Counted from the stretch's first letter, positions 36,758-47,974 are shown. The stretch is DNA of 64,000 nucleotides from Sinimarinibacterium arenosum (GCF_005047655.1 NZ_SUKF01000001.1:55394-119393), one strand, 5' to 3'. Made by a program: numbers and translations. Notes: generated from the sequence alone by a model not told the origin.

Positions 36758-38052
36758 CCGCGCGTCAGTCGCCGCCGCTGCGTCCGCTGACCGAGCGTCT
36801 GCGGCCGGACAACACGCCGCTGTCGCTGGCCGAGTACGAGCGGCATGGCGGATTCCAGGGCCTGCGTGCGGCACTGAAGATGGGGCCGCAGGACGTGACC
36901 GGCATGGTCAAGACGGCCGGCCTGCGCGGCCGCGGCGGCGCCGGTTTTCCGACCGGCGTGAAATGGGGCCTGGTGCCGATGGGGCCAGAGGCGCCGAAGC
37001 AGAAGTACGTCGTCGCCAACGGTGATGAGATGGAACCCGGCACCTTCAAGGACCGGCTGCTGCTCGAAGGCGATCCGCTGCAGTTCATCGAAGGCATGAT
37101 CATCGCCGGCTACGCGATCGGCGCGTCGATCGGCTATGTGTTCCTGCGCGCCGAATACACGCTGGCGGCGCAGCGCCTGCTGGCCGCAATGGCCGAGTGC
37201 GAGGCGCGCCAGCTGCTCGGGCGCAACATCCTTGGCACCGGTTTCGATTTCACGCTGTATCTGCACACCAGTGCCGGTCGCTACATCTGCGGTGAGGAAA
37301 CCGCGCTGCTGAACTCGCTGGAAGGCAAGCGCGCGGTGCCGCGTTCGAAGCCGCCGTTTCCGGCCACGGCCGGCCTGTTCGGCAAGCCGACGGTGGTCAA
37401 CAACATCGAGACGCTGTGCAACGTGCCGCACATCGTCCACTACGGCGCTGACTGGTATCGCGACCTGTCGGCAAAGACCACCGGCAACGCCGACGGCGGC
37501 ACCAAGCTGTACGGCGTCTCCGGCAAGGTCAAGCATCCAGGGTGCTGGGAGCTGCCGATGGGCACGCCGGCGCGTGCGATCGTCGAACAGCACGCCGGCG
37601 GCATGCGCGAAGGCCTGCAGCTGCGCGGTTTTCTGCCGGGCGGCGCCAGCACTGACTTCCTGACCGCGGCGCAGCTCGATGTGCCGATGGACTACGACAG
37701 CATCGCCAAGGCCGGCTCGCGCATGGGCACCGGCCTGCTGATCGTGCTCGACGACAAGACGCCGCTGCTCGGCATGCTGCGCAACCTGGAGAAATTCTTC
37801 GCCATCGAGTCCTGCGGCTGGTGTACGCCGTGCCGTGACGGCCTGCCGTGGACCGAACGGATTCTGGCCGACTTCGAGGCGGGCCGTGCGCGTGCCGGCG
37901 ACATCGAGCTGCTGCGGCAGCAGACGCGCCTGCTCGGGCCCGGGCGCACCTTCTGTGCGCACGCCCCGGGGGCGATGGAACCGCTGCAGTCGGCGCTGAA
38001 GCATTTTCCGCAGGACTTCGAAGCGGCGCTGCGCGGCACGGAGGGCGACTGA
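36754..38052 (+). CDS. nuoF: NADH-quinone oxidoreductase subunit F (51 kDa, FMN/NADH site)
   Basis: A 432-residue NADH dehydrogenase subunit starting at the ATGA overlap with nuoE. G-L-R-G-R-G-G-A-G-F-P-T-G and G-D-E-M-E-P-G-T-F-K-D bind NADH and FMN. The N3 [4Fe-4S] cluster uses S-C-G-W-C-T-P-C-R and a later Cys in G-R-T-F-C-A-H. It accepts hydride from NADH. Confidence 0.97.
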   Translation: MTARQSPPLRPLTERLRPDNTPLSLAEYERHGGFQGLRAALKMGPQDVTGMVKTAGLRGRGGAGFPTGVKWGLVPMGPEAPKQKYVVANGDEMEPGTFKDRLLLEGDPLQFIEGMIIAGYAIGASIGYVFLRAEYTLAAQRLLAAMAECEARQLLGRNILGTGFDFTLYLHTSAGRYICGEETALLNSLEGKRAVPRSKPPFPATAGLFGKPTVVNNIETLCNVPHIVHYGADWYRDLSAKTTGNADGGTKLYGVSGKVKHPGCWELPMGTPARAIVEQHAGGMREGLQLRGFLPGGASTDFLTAAQLDVPMDYDSIAKAGSRMGTGLLIVLDDKTPLLGMLRNLEKFFAIESCGWCTPCRDGLPWTERILADFEAGRARAGDIELLRQQTRLLGPGRTFCAHAPGAMEPLQSALKHFPQDFEAALRGTEGD

Positions 38053-38054
38053 GC

Positions 38055-40760
38055 ATGGCGCGCATTTACATCGATGGCCACGCGTTCGAAGTCGACCCCA
38101 GCCGCAATCTGCTGGAAGTGGTGCTCGAACTTGGCCAGGACCTGCCGTATTTCTGCTGGCACCCGGCGCTGGGCAGCGTCGGCGCCTGTCGCCAGTGCGC
38201 GGTGACGCAGTTCCGCGACGAGCAGGACACCCGCGGCAAGGTGGTGATGGCGTGCATGACGCCATGTACCGACGGTAGCCGCTTCTCGCTCCAGCATGAC
38301 GACGCGGTCGAAATGCGCGAGGCGGTGGTCGAGCTGCTGATGACCAATCATCCGCACGACTGTCCGGTGTGCGAGGAGGGCGGGTCCTGTCATCTGCAGG
38401 ACATGACGGTGATGACCGGTCACAACTACCGCCGCTACCGCTACAACAAGCGCACCCATCGCAATCAGGATCTCGGACCCTTCGTCAGTCACGAGATGAA
38501 CCGCTGCATCGCCTGCTATCGCTGTGTGCGCTTCTACCGCGAGTACGCTGACGGCACCGATCTGAACGTGTTCGGTGCGCACAATCATGTCTACTTCGGC
38601 CGGGCGAGCGACGGTACGCTGGAAAGTCCGTTCTCCGGCAATCTGGTCGAGGTCTGTCCGACTGGCGTGTTCACCGATAAACCCTATGGTGAGTCGTACA
38701 CGCGCAAGTGGGATCTGCAGCAGGCGCCCAGCGTGTGCCACCACTGCGCGGTGGGCTGCAACATCTTCCCCGGCGAGCGCTACGGCCGGATCAAGCGCGT
38801 CGAGAACCGCTACCACGGCGCCCTCAACGGCTATTTCCTGTGCGACCGTGGCCGCTACGGCTATCAGCACGCCAACGCCGAAGCGCGTCCGCGCACGGCG
38901 ATGCTGCGTGAGCGCCCCGGCGCCGAGCCCCAGCGCGTTGCGACCGATGCGGCGCTGGAATCCATGGTCACCTGGCTGCAGACGCGCACGCTGGGCATCG
39001 GCTCGCCGCGTGCCTCGCTGGAGGCCAATCAGGCGCTGCGCGCGCTGATCGGTGCCGAGCGGTGTCATCGCGGGGTGGCGGTGCAGGACGCGGCGCTGGA
39101 CGATCTGATGCTGCAGATCCTGCGCCAGGGCCCGGCGCAGATCGCGTCGATCACCGACATCGAGCAGGCCGACGCGGTGCTGATTCTCGGCGAGGACGTT
39201 TCGGCCACCGGCGCCCGCGTCGAACTGGCGCTGCGCCAGTCGGTGCGGCAGCACGCGCTGGGTCTGGCCGATGCCTCGAAGGTGCCGCGCTGGCAGACGC
39301 ATTCGGTGCAGTTGCTGGGGCAGGACGCGCGCAGTCCGTTGTTCGTCGCGACCCCGGCGGCGACCCGGCTCGATGGCATTGCCAGCAAGACTTATCGCGG
39401 CGCGCCGCAGGACATTGCGCGGCTGGGGCAGGAGATCGTGCATCTGCTCGACTACACGCAGCCGCGCGCACCGGGACTGGACGACGATACGATCCATCTG
39501 GCGCACACGATCGCCGAGGCGCTGAAGTCGGCGCGGCGGCCGTTGATCGTCAGCGGCGCCGGCTGTGCATCCGCCGCGGTGCTGCAGGAGGCCGGCAATA
39601 TCGTCACCGCGCTGGCACATGCCGGTGCCGCGCCATCGATCGTGTTGCTGCCGGCCGAGTGCAACAGCCTCGGAACCGCAATGCTCGGTGGCGCCGATCT
39701 GGATGCGGCGCTGACGCAAATTGAATCCGGCGAGATCGACACCCTGATCGTGGTCGAGAACGATCTGTACCGGCGCGTGCCGGCGGCACGCCTGGATGCC
39801 GCACTGGCCCGACTGCAGCATCTGGTGGTGATCGATGCGCTGGCGACGCCGACGACGCAGCGTGCCGATCTGCTGTTACCGGCCGGCAGCTTTGCCGAGA
39901 CCGACGGCACCCTGGTCAACTACGAAGGCCGCGCGCAGCGCTACTTCCAGGTCTTCCAGCCGGGCGCCTATGTCGGCAGCGGCGGTGACGTGCGCGAATC
40001 CTGGCGCTGGCTGCAGCAGGCCGCGCTGCAGGCGCAGGGGGATATCGGGACGACCCTGGACGACCTCACCCGCGCCTGCGCGCACGGCGATCCGGCGCTG
40101 GCCGCCATCGTCGACGCCGCGCCGAATGCCGGTTTTCGCATCACGGGTCAGCGCATTCCACGGCAGTCGCAGCGCTACAGCGGGCGCACCGCGATGAACG
40201 CGGCGCACGACATTCATGAGCCACGCCCGCCGCAGGATGCTGATACGCCGCTGGCGTTCTCGATGGAAGGGGCGCGAGTGGATCTGCCCAGCGCCGAGAT
40301 TCCGATCTTCTGGTATCCGCGCTGGAACTCGGGGCATGCGGTCAACAAGTTCCAGCAGGAGATCGGCGGGCCGCTGCGTGGTGGCGATCCCGGGGAGCGT
40401 CTGATAGTGCCGGGCGCGGGCGGCAGCTATTTCGAACGTCCGCCCTGGCGTCCGCCGCAGGGGCTGCAGGCGGTGTGGTTGCACGAGCTTTTCGGCAGCG
40501 AGGAGCTGTCCGCTCGTGGGCCGGCGATCGCCGAGCGCACGCCGGCGGCTTACGTCGCCGTGAGCGCGCAGACCGCCGCGACGATGGCAGCCCGCGAGGG
40601 CGACGCCGTGCAGGTCACCGTTGGCGACGTGCAGTGGCCGGCGGCGCTGCGCATCGAGACCTCGCTGCCTGACGGCATCTTGGGTATCCCGCGCGGGCTG
40701 CCCGGTGTGCCGGTCGTACTGACTGATGCTGCGGTGTCGATCCAGCGGAGCGCATCATGA
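38055..40760 (+). CDS. nuoG: NADH-quinone oxidoreductase subunit G (75 kDa)
   Basis: A 901-residue subunit. N1b [2Fe-2S] ligands are Cys34, 45, 48 and 67. The N5 site H-D-C-P-V-C-E-E-G-G-S-C (from His101) and N4 site R-C-I-A-C-Y-R-C follow. The extra N7 cluster motif C-H-H-C-A-V-G-C with a distal Cys (Y-F-L-C-D) is retained, as in E. coli. The rest is a molybdopterin-oxidoreductase-like domain without catalytic role. It starts two bases after nuoF and overlaps nuoH by 4 bp. Confidence 0.96.
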   Translation: MARIYIDGHAFEVDPSRNLLEVVLELGQDLPYFCWHPALGSVGACRQCAVTQFRDEQDTRGKVVMACMTPCTDGSRFSLQHDDAVEMREAVVELLMTNHPHDCPVCEEGGSCHLQDMTVMTGHNYRRYRYNKRTHRNQDLGPFVSHEMNRCIACYRCVRFYREYADGTDLNVFGAHNHVYFGRASDGTLESPFSGNLVEVCPTGVFTDKPYGESYTRKWDLQQAPSVCHHCAVGCNIFPGERYGRIKRVENRYHGALNGYFLCDRGRYGYQHANAEARPRTAMLRERPGAEPQRVATDAALESMVTWLQTRTLGIGSPRASLEANQALRALIGAERCHRGVAVQDAALDDLMLQILRQGPAQIASITDIEQADAVLILGEDVSATGARVELALRQSVRQHALGLADASKVPRWQTHSVQLLGQDARSPLFVATPAATRLDGIASKTYRGAPQDIARLGQEIVHLLDYTQPRAPGLDDDTIHLAHTIAEALKSARRPLIVSGAGCASAAVLQEAGNIVTALAHAGAAPSIVLLPAECNSLGTAMLGGADLDAALTQIESGEIDTLIVVENDLYRRVPAARLDAALARLQHLVVIDALATPTTQRADLLLPAGSFAETDGTLVNYEGRAQRYFQVFQPGAYVGSGGDVRESWRWLQQAALQAQGDIGTTLDDLTRACAHGDPALAAIVDAAPNAGFRITGQRIPRQSQRYSGRTAMNAAHDIHEPRPPQDADTPLAFSMEGARVDLPSAEIPIFWYPRWNSGHAVNKFQQEIGGPLRGGDPGERLIVPGAGGSYFERPPWRPPQGLQAVWLHELFGSEELSARGPAIAERTPAAYVAVSAQTAATMAAREGDAVQVTVGDVQWPAALRIETSLPDGILGIPRGLPGVPVVLTDAAVSIQRSAS

Positions 40761-41725
40761 ATGCCGCCAATCTGCTGATGATCAGCGGCATTCTGGTGTC
40801 GGTGGTGCTGACCGCGGCGCTGCTGATCTGGGTCGAGCGGCGCATGCTGGGCCTGTGGCAGGACCGCTGGGGACCGAACCGCGTCTGGTTCCTTGGCATC
40901 GGTCAGGTCGTCGCCGACATGATCAAGATCTTCACCAAGGACGACTGGGTGCCGCCGTTCGCCGATCGCACGGTGTTCGTGCTGGCGCCGGCGATCGTGA
41001 TGGCCACCATCCTGCTGGCCTTCGCGGTGGTGCCGATCGCGCCGGGCATCAGCGTCGCCGCCGAGTGGAACGTCGGCATCCTGTTCGTGCTGAGCATGAC
41101 CGCGCTGGCGGTGTATTCGGTGATGCTTGGAGGCTGGGCCTCGAACAGCAAGTACGCCGTGCTGGGCGCGCTGCGCGCAACCGCGCAGACCATCAGCTAC
41201 GAGGTGTTCATGGGGCTGGCGCTGCTGGGCGTGGTGATCCAGGCCGGCAGTTTCAGCCTGAACGACATCGTGCTGGCGCAGCAGCATGGTTGGTACATCT
41301 TTCCGCAAGCCCTGGGCTTCGTGCTGTTCCTGATCGCGGGGCTGGCCGAAACGCACCGGCTGCCGCTGGACCTGCCGGAGGCCGAGCACGAACTGACCGC
41401 GGGCTTTCACACCGAGTACTCGGGCATGAAGTTCGGCATGTTCTTCGTCGGCGAGTATGTCGCGGTGATCCTGATGTCGGGGCTGCTGACGACCTTGTAT
41501 TGCGGTGGCTGGCTCGGACCGACCTTCGGTCTGACGTTCATGCCGGTGGTGTGGTGGTGTCTGAAGACCGGCGTGTTCATCCTGTTCTTCATCCTACTGC
41601 GCGCGGCAATTCCGCGTCCGCGCTATGACCAGCTGATGCGCTTCGGCTGGCTCGCCCTGCTGCCGCTGGCGCTGCTCAATACCGCAGTGACCGGTGCCGT
41701 TGTGCTGCTGCGGGGTGCGCCATGA
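40757..41725 (+). CDS. nuoH: NADH-quinone oxidoreductase subunit H
   Basis: A 322-residue membrane subunit with about eight hydrophobic segments that links the quinone site to the membrane arm. Conserved features are [16 protein letters not shown] and [11 protein letters not shown], and an acidic cluster in L-P-E-A-E-H-E-L. It overlaps nuoG and nuoI by 4 bp each. Confidence 0.97.
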   Translation: MNAANLLMISGILVSVVLTAALLIWVERRMLGLWQDRWGPNRVWFLGIGQVVADMIKIFTKDDWVPPFADRTVFVLAPAIVMATILLAFAVVPIAPGISVAAEWNVGILFVLSMTALAVYSVMLGGWASNSKYAVLGALRATAQTISYEVFMGLALLGVVIQAGSFSLNDIVLAQQHGWYIFPQALGFVLFLIAGLAETHRLPLDLPEAEHELTAGFHTEYSGMKFGMFFVGEYVAVILMSGLLTTLYCGGWLGPTFGLTFMPVVWWCLKTGVFILFFILLRAAIPRPRYDQLMRFGWLALLPLALLNTAVTGAVVLLRGAP

Positions 41726-42270
41726 TGCAGTCGATCCGCGATCTGCTGGACGGTTTCTACACCCAATGTCTTTCGCTGTGGCGCGTATTCCGCCATCTGT
41801 TCGCGCGCAAGTCGACGATCCAGTATCCGGAACAGAAGCCCTACCTGCCGCCGCGCTATCGCGGCCGCATCGTGCTGACGCGCGATCCCGACGGCGAGGA
41901 GCGCTGCGTCGCCTGCAATCTGTGCGCGGTGGCGTGCCCGGTCGCGTGCATCGCGCTGCAGAAGGGCGAGAAGGAAGACGGACGCTGGTATCCGGAATGG
42001 TTCCGCATCAACTTCTCGCGCTGCATCTACTGCGGCATGTGCGAGGAGGCGTGTCCGACCTATGCGATCCAGCTGACGCCGGACTACGAGATGGCCGAGT
42101 ACGACCGTCGCAACATGGTCTACGAAAAGGAGCACCTGCTGATCAGCGGGCCCGGCAAGGTGCCCGGCTACAGCTTCTACCGCGTTGCCGGGCTGTCGAT
42201 CGCCGGCAAGGACAAGGGTCAGGCGCAGCACGAGGATCCGCCGGTCGATCCGCGGAGTCTGATGCCATGA
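41722..42270 (+). CDS. nuoI: NADH-quinone oxidoreductase subunit I (N6a/N6b)
   Basis: A 182-residue ferredoxin-like subunit with two [4Fe-4S] motifs: [12 protein letters not shown] and [12 protein letters not shown]. These are clusters N6a and N6b, which carry electrons to N2. It overlaps both neighbours by 4 bp. Confidence 0.97.
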   Translation: MMQSIRDLLDGFYTQCLSLWRVFRHLFARKSTIQYPEQKPYLPPRYRGRIVLTRDPDGEERCVACNLCAVACPVACIALQKGEKEDGRWYPEWFRINFSRCIYCGMCEEACPTYAIQLTPDYEMAEYDRRNMVYEKEHLLISGPGKVPGYSFYRVAGLSIAGKDKGQAQHEDPPVDPRSLMP

Positions 42271-42758
42271 GCACGCTGTTCTACGGTGCCTCGGCCGTGG
42301 CGATCGCCGCCACCCTGCTGGCGATCACGCGCGCGCATGCGGTGCACGCGCTGCTGTATCTGATCGTGTCGCTGCTGGGTGTGGCGGCGACGATGCTGGC
42401 CCTCGGAGCGCCGCTGGCGGCGATGCTGGAGGTGATGGTCTACGCCGGTGCGATCATGGTGCTGTTCGTGTTCGTCGTGATGCTGCTGAACCTGGGGCCC
42501 GGAACCTCGTCGCAGGAACGTCTGTGGTTGCGGCCGCGGTTCTGGTTGGGGCCGGGGGTGCTCTCCGGTTTGCTGCTGGTGCAACTGCTCGGCGTCGTGT
42601 TGCGACCGGATTCGCCGTCGATGTCGATCGCGGAGGTCGGGCCCAAGGCGGTCGGCATCGCGCTGTATGGACCCTATCTGCTGGCGGTGGAGCTGGCGTC
42701 GATGCTGTTGCTGGCCGGTCTGGTCGCTGCCTATCACCTCGGGAGGCCGGGCAGATGA
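42267..42758 (+). CDS. nuoJ: NADH-quinone oxidoreductase subunit J
   Basis: The ATG at 42267 (ATGA overlap with nuoI) gives 163 residues with five hydrophobic segments. [18 protein letters not shown] is the conserved NuoJ helix 3. The start is set by the overlap, not by the longer open frame upstream. Confidence 0.95.
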   Translation: MSTLFYGASAVAIAATLLAITRAHAVHALLYLIVSLLGVAATMLALGAPLAAMLEVMVYAGAIMVLFVFVVMLLNLGPGTSSQERLWLRPRFWLGPGVLSGLLLVQLLGVVLRPDSPSMSIAEVGPKAVGIALYGPYLLAVELASMLLLAGLVAAYHLGRPGR

Positions 42759-43057
42759 TTCCGCTCGGACATGCACTGGGGGTGTGCGCAACCTTGTTTG
42801 CCCTGGGTGTGGCGGGCCTGCTGACGCGGCGCGGTCTGCTGTTCAGTCTGATGTGTCTGGAGATCATGCTGAACGCGGCTGGTCTGGCGTTCGTCGTGGC
42901 CGGCAGCCGCTGGTCCGCGCCGGATGGTCAGGTGATGTTCCTGCTGGTGTTGACCCTGGCGGCGGCGGAAGTTTCGGTGGGACTGGCGCTGCTGTTGCAG
43001 GTGTACCGGCGCTTCAAATCGCTGGACACGGATGTACTGTCGGAGATGAAGGCGTGA
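42755..43057 (+). CDS. nuoK: NADH-quinone oxidoreductase subunit K
   Basis: A 100-residue protein with three TM helices. Conserved Glu residues lie in [10 protein letters not shown] and [10 protein letters not shown], part of the proton path. The start overlaps the nuoJ stop. Confidence 0.95.
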   Translation: MIPLGHALGVCATLFALGVAGLLTRRGLLFSLMCLEIMLNAAGLAFVVAGSRWSAPDGQVMFLLVLTLAAAEVSVGLALLLQVYRRFKSLDTDVLSEMKA

Positions 43058-44874
43058 CGCCGCAGACCGCGCTGCATGGTGTGGTGCTGCTGCCCTTGCT
43101 CAGCGCCGCGATCCTGCTGCTGTGGCGCGGCGTGCCGCGCGCGATGGTGACGTTCCTCGGGGTCGGCTCGGTCACGGCCGCGGCGCTGCTGACCGCAGTG
43201 CTCGGGGCGCAGTGGCTGAATGCCAGTGCGCCGCTGGCGGTGACGCAGGTGCTGTGGAACTGGGTGCAGCTGGAGAGCTTCACGCCGCGGATTGCGCTGA
43301 CGCTTGATGGGCTGTCGCTGACGATGCTGGGCGTGATCACCGGCGTCGGTGCGCTGATTCACGCCTACGCGTCCGGCTACATGCGCGACGAGCCGCGCTA
43401 TCGCCAGTTCTTTGCCTACATGAATCTGTTCGTGGCGATGATGCTGGTGCTGGTACTGGCTGACAATCTGCTGCTGCTGTATCTGGGCTGGGAAGGTGTG
43501 GGCCTGTGCTCGTACCTGCTGATCGGCTTCTACAACGAAGACCCGGCCAACGACGCGGCGGCGCGTAAGGCATTCATCACCACGCGCGTTGGCGACACGG
43601 CGTTTGCGATCGGTCTGTTCCTGATCTATCGCGAGCTGAACACGATCGATATTGCGGTCATTCTGGATGCGGCGCCGCGGGTCTGGGCCGGCGACAGCCG
43701 CATGCCGACGATCGTGGCCCTGCTGTTGCTGGGCGGCGCGGTCGGAAAGTCGGCACAGCTGCCGCTGCAAGCGTGGCTGCCGGACGCGATGGCCGGCCCG
43801 ACCCCGGTGTCGGCGCTGATCCATGCCGCGACCATGGTGACTGCCGGTGTCTATCTGATCGCGCGTCTGCACGGCATCTATCTGCTCGCGCCGGAGGCAC
43901 TGGCGGTGGTCGGCTGGATCGGCGCGCTGACCCTGCTGCTGGCCGGTGGAGCCGCGCTGGCGCAGAACGACATCAAGCGCGTGCTGGCGTATTCGACAAT
44001 GTCTCAGATCGGCTACATGTTCCTGGCACTGGGCTGCGGCGCCTGGGGTGCGGCGATCTTCCATTTGATGACGCATGCCTTCTTCAAGGCGCTGCTGTTC
44101 CTAGCCTCCGGCAGTGTGATCCTGGCCTGCCACCACGAACAGGACATCTTCAAGATGGGCGGGCTGCGCCGCAAACTGCCGCTGGCCTTCGCCAGCTTCG
44201 TCGTCGGCGGCGCCGCGCTGGCGGCGCTGCCGATCGTGACCGCTGGTTTCTGGAGCAAGGAGGCGATCCTGTCCGCGGCCTGGGGCGGCGGGCACCGGTT
44301 GTGGTGGCTAATGGGCACCGTCTGCGCGTTCCTGACGGGGCTGTACACGTTCCGCCTGATCTTCATCGTGTTTTTCGGCGGCGAGAAGGCGCATGCGCAT
44401 GACGCGGACATCCATCGCATGCGCGTGCCGCTCGGCGTGCTGATGGCACTATCGCTCGGCGGCGCCCTGATCACGCAGCCCCTGCATGGCGTGTTGCCGG
44501 AGTTCATGGTCGAGGCGGGCAGCCATGGGCCCGAACTGATTGCGGTTGCGGCGGGTCTGGCCGGTATCGCACTGGCGTGGTTCTGGTACGGCCAGGGCGC
44601 CGCGGTGGCGCCAGCCGAGACCCCGTTGCGCCGGTGGGCGCGCAGTGGCTGGGGCTTTGACGCCCTGTATGACGCACTGCTGGTGCGGCCGCTGTACACG
44701 CTGGCGAGGATCAATCGCACCGACATCATCGATCGTATGTACGGGGCGTTGGTGCTTGGCCTGCTGGGAGCGCATCGCAGCGTGCTGAAGCTGCAGACCG
44801 GGCAGCTGCGCTGGTACGCCGCCGGCATCGCGCTGGGCGCGGTCGTGCTGCTGGGAGCGTCGCAATGGGCCTGA
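43054..44874 (+). CDS. nuoL: NADH-quinone oxidoreductase subunit L (antiporter-like)
   Basis: The GTG at 43054 overlaps the nuoK stop (GTGA) and gives 606 residues. It is a large Mrp-antiporter-like proton channel subunit. Conserved Glu is in [12 protein letters not shown], and Lys in [17 protein letters not shown]. The long lateral helix region follows near the C-terminus. It overlaps nuoM by 10 bp. Confidence 0.96.
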   Translation: MTPQTALHGVVLLPLLSAAILLLWRGVPRAMVTFLGVGSVTAAALLTAVLGAQWLNASAPLAVTQVLWNWVQLESFTPRIALTLDGLSLTMLGVITGVGALIHAYASGYMRDEPRYRQFFAYMNLFVAMMLVLVLADNLLLLYLGWEGVGLCSYLLIGFYNEDPANDAAARKAFITTRVGDTAFAIGLFLIYRELNTIDIAVILDAAPRVWAGDSRMPTIVALLLLGGAVGKSAQLPLQAWLPDAMAGPTPVSALIHAATMVTAGVYLIARLHGIYLLAPEALAVVGWIGALTLLLAGGAALAQNDIKRVLAYSTMSQIGYMFLALGCGAWGAAIFHLMTHAFFKALLFLASGSVILACHHEQDIFKMGGLRRKLPLAFASFVVGGAALAALPIVTAGFWSKEAILSAAWGGGHRLWWLMGTVCAFLTGLYTFRLIFIVFFGGEKAHAHDADIHRMRVPLGVLMALSLGGALITQPLHGVLPEFMVEAGSHGPELIAVAAGLAGIALAWFWYGQGAAVAPAETPLRRWARSGWGFDALYDALLVRPLYTLARINRTDIIDRMYGALVLGLLGAHRSVLKLQTGQLRWYAAGIALGAVVLLGASQWA

Positions 44875-46409
44875 GTCCGCTGCTATTGCCGGCGCTGGTG
44901 TTGATTCCATTCGTGGGTGGATTGCTGGCCTGGTATTCGGAGCGGTTGTCGCTGACCTGGCCGCGCTGGATCGGACTGCTGTCGATGGCAGCGACCTGCG
45001 CGATCGCACTGTGGATCTGGGGTCATGCCGAGGTGCCGGCGATCGTGCCGGATGCGCGCGCGCCGCACTGGATTCTCGAGTACAAGCTGAGCTGGATTCC
45101 GCGCTGGGGCGTCAGCTTCCATTTCGGCATCGACGGTCTGGGCCTGCTGATGGTGCTGCTGACCGGCGTGCTGGGTGTGCTGTCGGTCGCCTGTTCCTGG
45201 CGCGAGATCCAGCAGTACGTCGGCTTCTTCCATCTGAACCTGCTGTGGAATCTGGCGGGCGTCATGGGTGTGTTCATGGCGCTGGACCTGTTCCTGTTCT
45301 TCGTGCTGTGGGAAGTGATGCTGGTGCCGATGTACTTCCTGATTGCGTTATGGGGGCATTCCAGCACGGCTGGCGCAAAGCGCGGGCATTCGCGCGTCTA
45401 CGCGGCGACCAAGTTCTTCATCTTCACCCAGTCCGCCGGCCTGCTGATGCTGGTGGCGATGCTGGCGCTGGTGTGGCTGCACCAGCAGGCTACCGGGCAG
45501 TGGAGCTTCAATTATCACGATCTGCTGTACACACCGCTGACACACGCGCAGGAGTACGCGCTGATGCTGGCGTTCTTCGTCGCGTTCGCGGTCAAGCTGC
45601 CGGTGGTGCCGCTGCACCCGTGGCTACCCGATGCGCATTCGCAGGCGCCGACCGCCGGCTCGGTTGATCTGGCCGGCATTCTGCTGAAGACCGGCGCGTA
45701 CGGATTGCTGCGGTTCGTATTGCCGCTGTTTCCGCATGCTTCGCGTGATTTCGCACCGATCGCGATCGGCCTCGGCGTGTTCGGCATCCTGTACGGCGCC
45801 AAGCTGGCGCTGGTCCAGACCGACATCAAGCGTCTGGTTGCCTATACCAGCGTGTCACACATGGGCTTCGTGCTGCTCGGCATTTATGCCGGCAGCACCA
45901 TTGCGCTGGAGGGGGCATTGATCCTGATGCTGGCACATGGGCTGGCCACCGGCGGCTTGTTCATTCTCTGCGGCGAGCTGTACGAGCGTCTGCACACGCG
46001 TGAGCTGGGTCAGATGGGCGGACTGGCGCGGCGCGCGCCGCACTACGCGACTGCGGTGATGTTCTTTGCGCTGGCGTCGCTGGGGTTGCCCGGTCTGGGC
46101 AACTTCGTCGGTGAGTTTCTGGTCCTGGTCGGCGCGTTCCCGCTGCGGCCGTGGATGACGATGGTGGCCGCGCTGGGTCTGATTCTGGCAGCCGTGTATT
46201 CGTTGTACATCGTGCAGAAAGTGCTGCATGGGCCGCCGGCAGATGCCCGCCCGGTCGAGGACCTGACCGCACGCGAGCGACTGATGATTGGCGCCATTAT
46301 TGTCAGCCTGCTGGTCCTGGGTCTGTTTCCGCAGCCAGTGCTGGATCTGGCGCGTGGCCCGTTGACCCAGATCGGCGAGTGGTATGCGCACGGAGTGCCG
46401 CCGCCATGA
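44865..46409 (+). CDS. nuoM: NADH-quinone oxidoreductase subunit M (antiporter-like)
   Basis: A 514-residue antiporter-like subunit with about 14 hydrophobic segments. The key Glu is in F-V-L-W-E-V-M-L-V-P-M-Y and the key Lys in V-K-L-P-V-V-P-L-H-P-W-L-P-D-A-H. It overlaps nuoL and nuoN. Confidence 0.97.
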   Translation: MGLSPLLLPALVLIPFVGGLLAWYSERLSLTWPRWIGLLSMAATCAIALWIWGHAEVPAIVPDARAPHWILEYKLSWIPRWGVSFHFGIDGLGLLMVLLTGVLGVLSVACSWREIQQYVGFFHLNLLWNLAGVMGVFMALDLFLFFVLWEVMLVPMYFLIALWGHSSTAGAKRGHSRVYAATKFFIFTQSAGLLMLVAMLALVWLHQQATGQWSFNYHDLLYTPLTHAQEYALMLAFFVAFAVKLPVVPLHPWLPDAHSQAPTAGSVDLAGILLKTGAYGLLRFVLPLFPHASRDFAPIAIGLGVFGILYGAKLALVQTDIKRLVAYTSVSHMGFVLLGIYAGSTIALEGALILMLAHGLATGGLFILCGELYERLHTRELGQMGGLARRAPHYATAVMFFALASLGLPGLGNFVGEFLVLVGAFPLRPWMTMVAALGLILAAVYSLYIVQKVLHGPPADARPVEDLTARERLMIGAIIVSLLVLGLFPQPVLDLARGPLTQIGEWYAHGVPPP

Positions 46410-47860
46410 GCCTGCAGTGGCAGGCCGCAATCCAGTCCGGCGCGCCGCTGCTGCTGATGGCGGCCGGAATCGTGCTGCTGATGCTGCTGATCGCTTCGGC
46501 CCGCAATCACCGCGCGATTGCACAGCTGACGACCCTGGGGTTTCTGCTGACGTTTGGCGTCTGCCTGATTCCGCAGGGCAGTGTCGAGCTGACGCCGTTG
46601 CTGGTCGTCGACGACACCGCGCGCTTTGCAATTGCGCTGGTCGCAGCGGCTGGCGTGATCACGGTGCTGCTGTTGTACGGCTATGTCGAAGCCTACGACG
46701 GCGTGCGCGAGGAAATGTATCTGCTGCTGCTGATCGCCGCGCTGGGGGCGATGGTGCTGGCGTGTGCACAACACGCTGCCAGTCTGCTGCTGGGGCTGGA
46801 AACGCTCAGTGTCGCGCTGTTCGGCATGATCGCCTACACCCACAAGCGCAAGCGTTCGCTCGAAGCCGGCATCAAGTATCTGGTGCTGTCGGCCGCGGCG
46901 TCGGCGACCCTGTTGTTCGGGTTTGCGCTGCTCTATGCCGCCTGCGGGGCGCTGCAGTTCGACGCGATCGGTGCCGCGCTGGAGACGCTGACACCTGACG
47001 AACGCGCGATTGCCTGGGCCGGGCTGGCGCTGATCTGGGCCGGGTTCGGCTTCAAGCTGTCGCTGGTGCCGTTCCATTTGTGGACGGCGGACGTCTACGA
47101 GGGGGCGCCGGCGCCGGTGTCCGGCTTCCTGGCCGCCGTGTCCAAGGGGCTGGTTGCCGTGGTGCTGCTGCGCTGGCTGTCGCCGGTGGCGCTGACGCAG
47201 ACGCCGGTCCTGCATCTGGCACTGGGGGGCGTTGCGGTGCTGAGCATTGTCGTCGGCAATCTCGGTGCGCTGCAGCAGAACAACGTCAAACGCGTGCTGG
47301 CGTACTCATCGATCGCGCATACGGGCTATCTGCTGGTGCCATTCCTGGTCGGGGGCGTGGTCGCGCGCGAGGCGGTGCTGGTCTACGTGACCTGTTATAC
47401 GGTCATGACGCTGGGCTGTTTTGGGGCGGTGACGATCCTGTCCGGTCCGGCCGGAGAGCGGGATGCCGACCATTTATATGACTACCGCGGCCTGTTCTGG
47501 CGCCGGCCGCTGGTGACCTCGGTGTTCGCGCCGATGCTGCTGGCGCAGGCCGGGCTGCCGCTGACCGCCGGGTTCCTGGCCAAGTTGTATGTGCTGGCCG
47601 CGGCGGTGGAACGTCATGCCTGGTGGCTGGCACTGGCGGTCGTCGCCGGCAGCGCGGTCGGCCTCTATTACTACCTGCGTCTGATCGTTGTGCAATTTTT
47701 GCCCAAACCGGGCGGCATGCGCCGTGAGGGGGTGCTGTCGGAAACCAGCGTAACCGCCGGAATTGCGCTGTTGCTGCTGTTTGTTGCCCTGATCGGGCTT
47801 GGGGTGCAGCCGCAGCCGTTGCTTGCAGGCGTGACCGAAGTGCTGCGTCTGCCGCCCTGA
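46406..47860 (+). CDS. nuoN: NADH-quinone oxidoreductase subunit N (antiporter-like)
   Basis: The ATG at 46406 overlaps the nuoM stop and gives 484 residues. This third antiporter-like subunit has L-G-L-E-T-L-S-V-A-L-F and F-K-L-S-L-V-P-F-H-L-W-T-A-D-V-Y. It is the last gene of the nuo operon; no clear terminator precedes the nqr leader. Confidence 0.96.
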   Translation: MSLQWQAAIQSGAPLLLMAAGIVLLMLLIASARNHRAIAQLTTLGFLLTFGVCLIPQGSVELTPLLVVDDTARFAIALVAAAGVITVLLLYGYVEAYDGVREEMYLLLLIAALGAMVLACAQHAASLLLGLETLSVALFGMIAYTHKRKRSLEAGIKYLVLSAAASATLLFGFALLYAACGALQFDAIGAALETLTPDERAIAWAGLALIWAGFGFKLSLVPFHLWTADVYEGAPAPVSGFLAAVSKGLVAVVLLRWLSPVALTQTPVLHLALGGVAVLSIVVGNLGALQQNNVKRVLAYSSIAHTGYLLVPFLVGGVVAREAVLVYVTCYTVMTLGCFGAVTILSGPAGERDADHLYDYRGLFWRRPLVTSVFAPMLLAQAGLPLTAGFLAKLYVLAAAVERHAWWLALAVVAGSAVGLYYYLRLIVVQFLPKPGGMRREGVLSETSVTAGIALLLLFVALIGLGVQPQPLLAGVTEVLRLPP

Positions 47861-47974
47861 ATCCGCCTGAGCGCAGGGGTCTCGGCGCCCCGACCGAGGC
47901 ATTGGCGTCGAACTCGATCCCTAATATTTGGTCGATAGCGGGCGATTCCGCTGGCGACGGCGGAGCCGATTGAC

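Noticed and set aside
37692..39821. 709-codon antisense open frame under nuoF and nuoG
   Set aside because: Entirely opposite conserved complex I genes; composition typical of a reverse-frame shadow.
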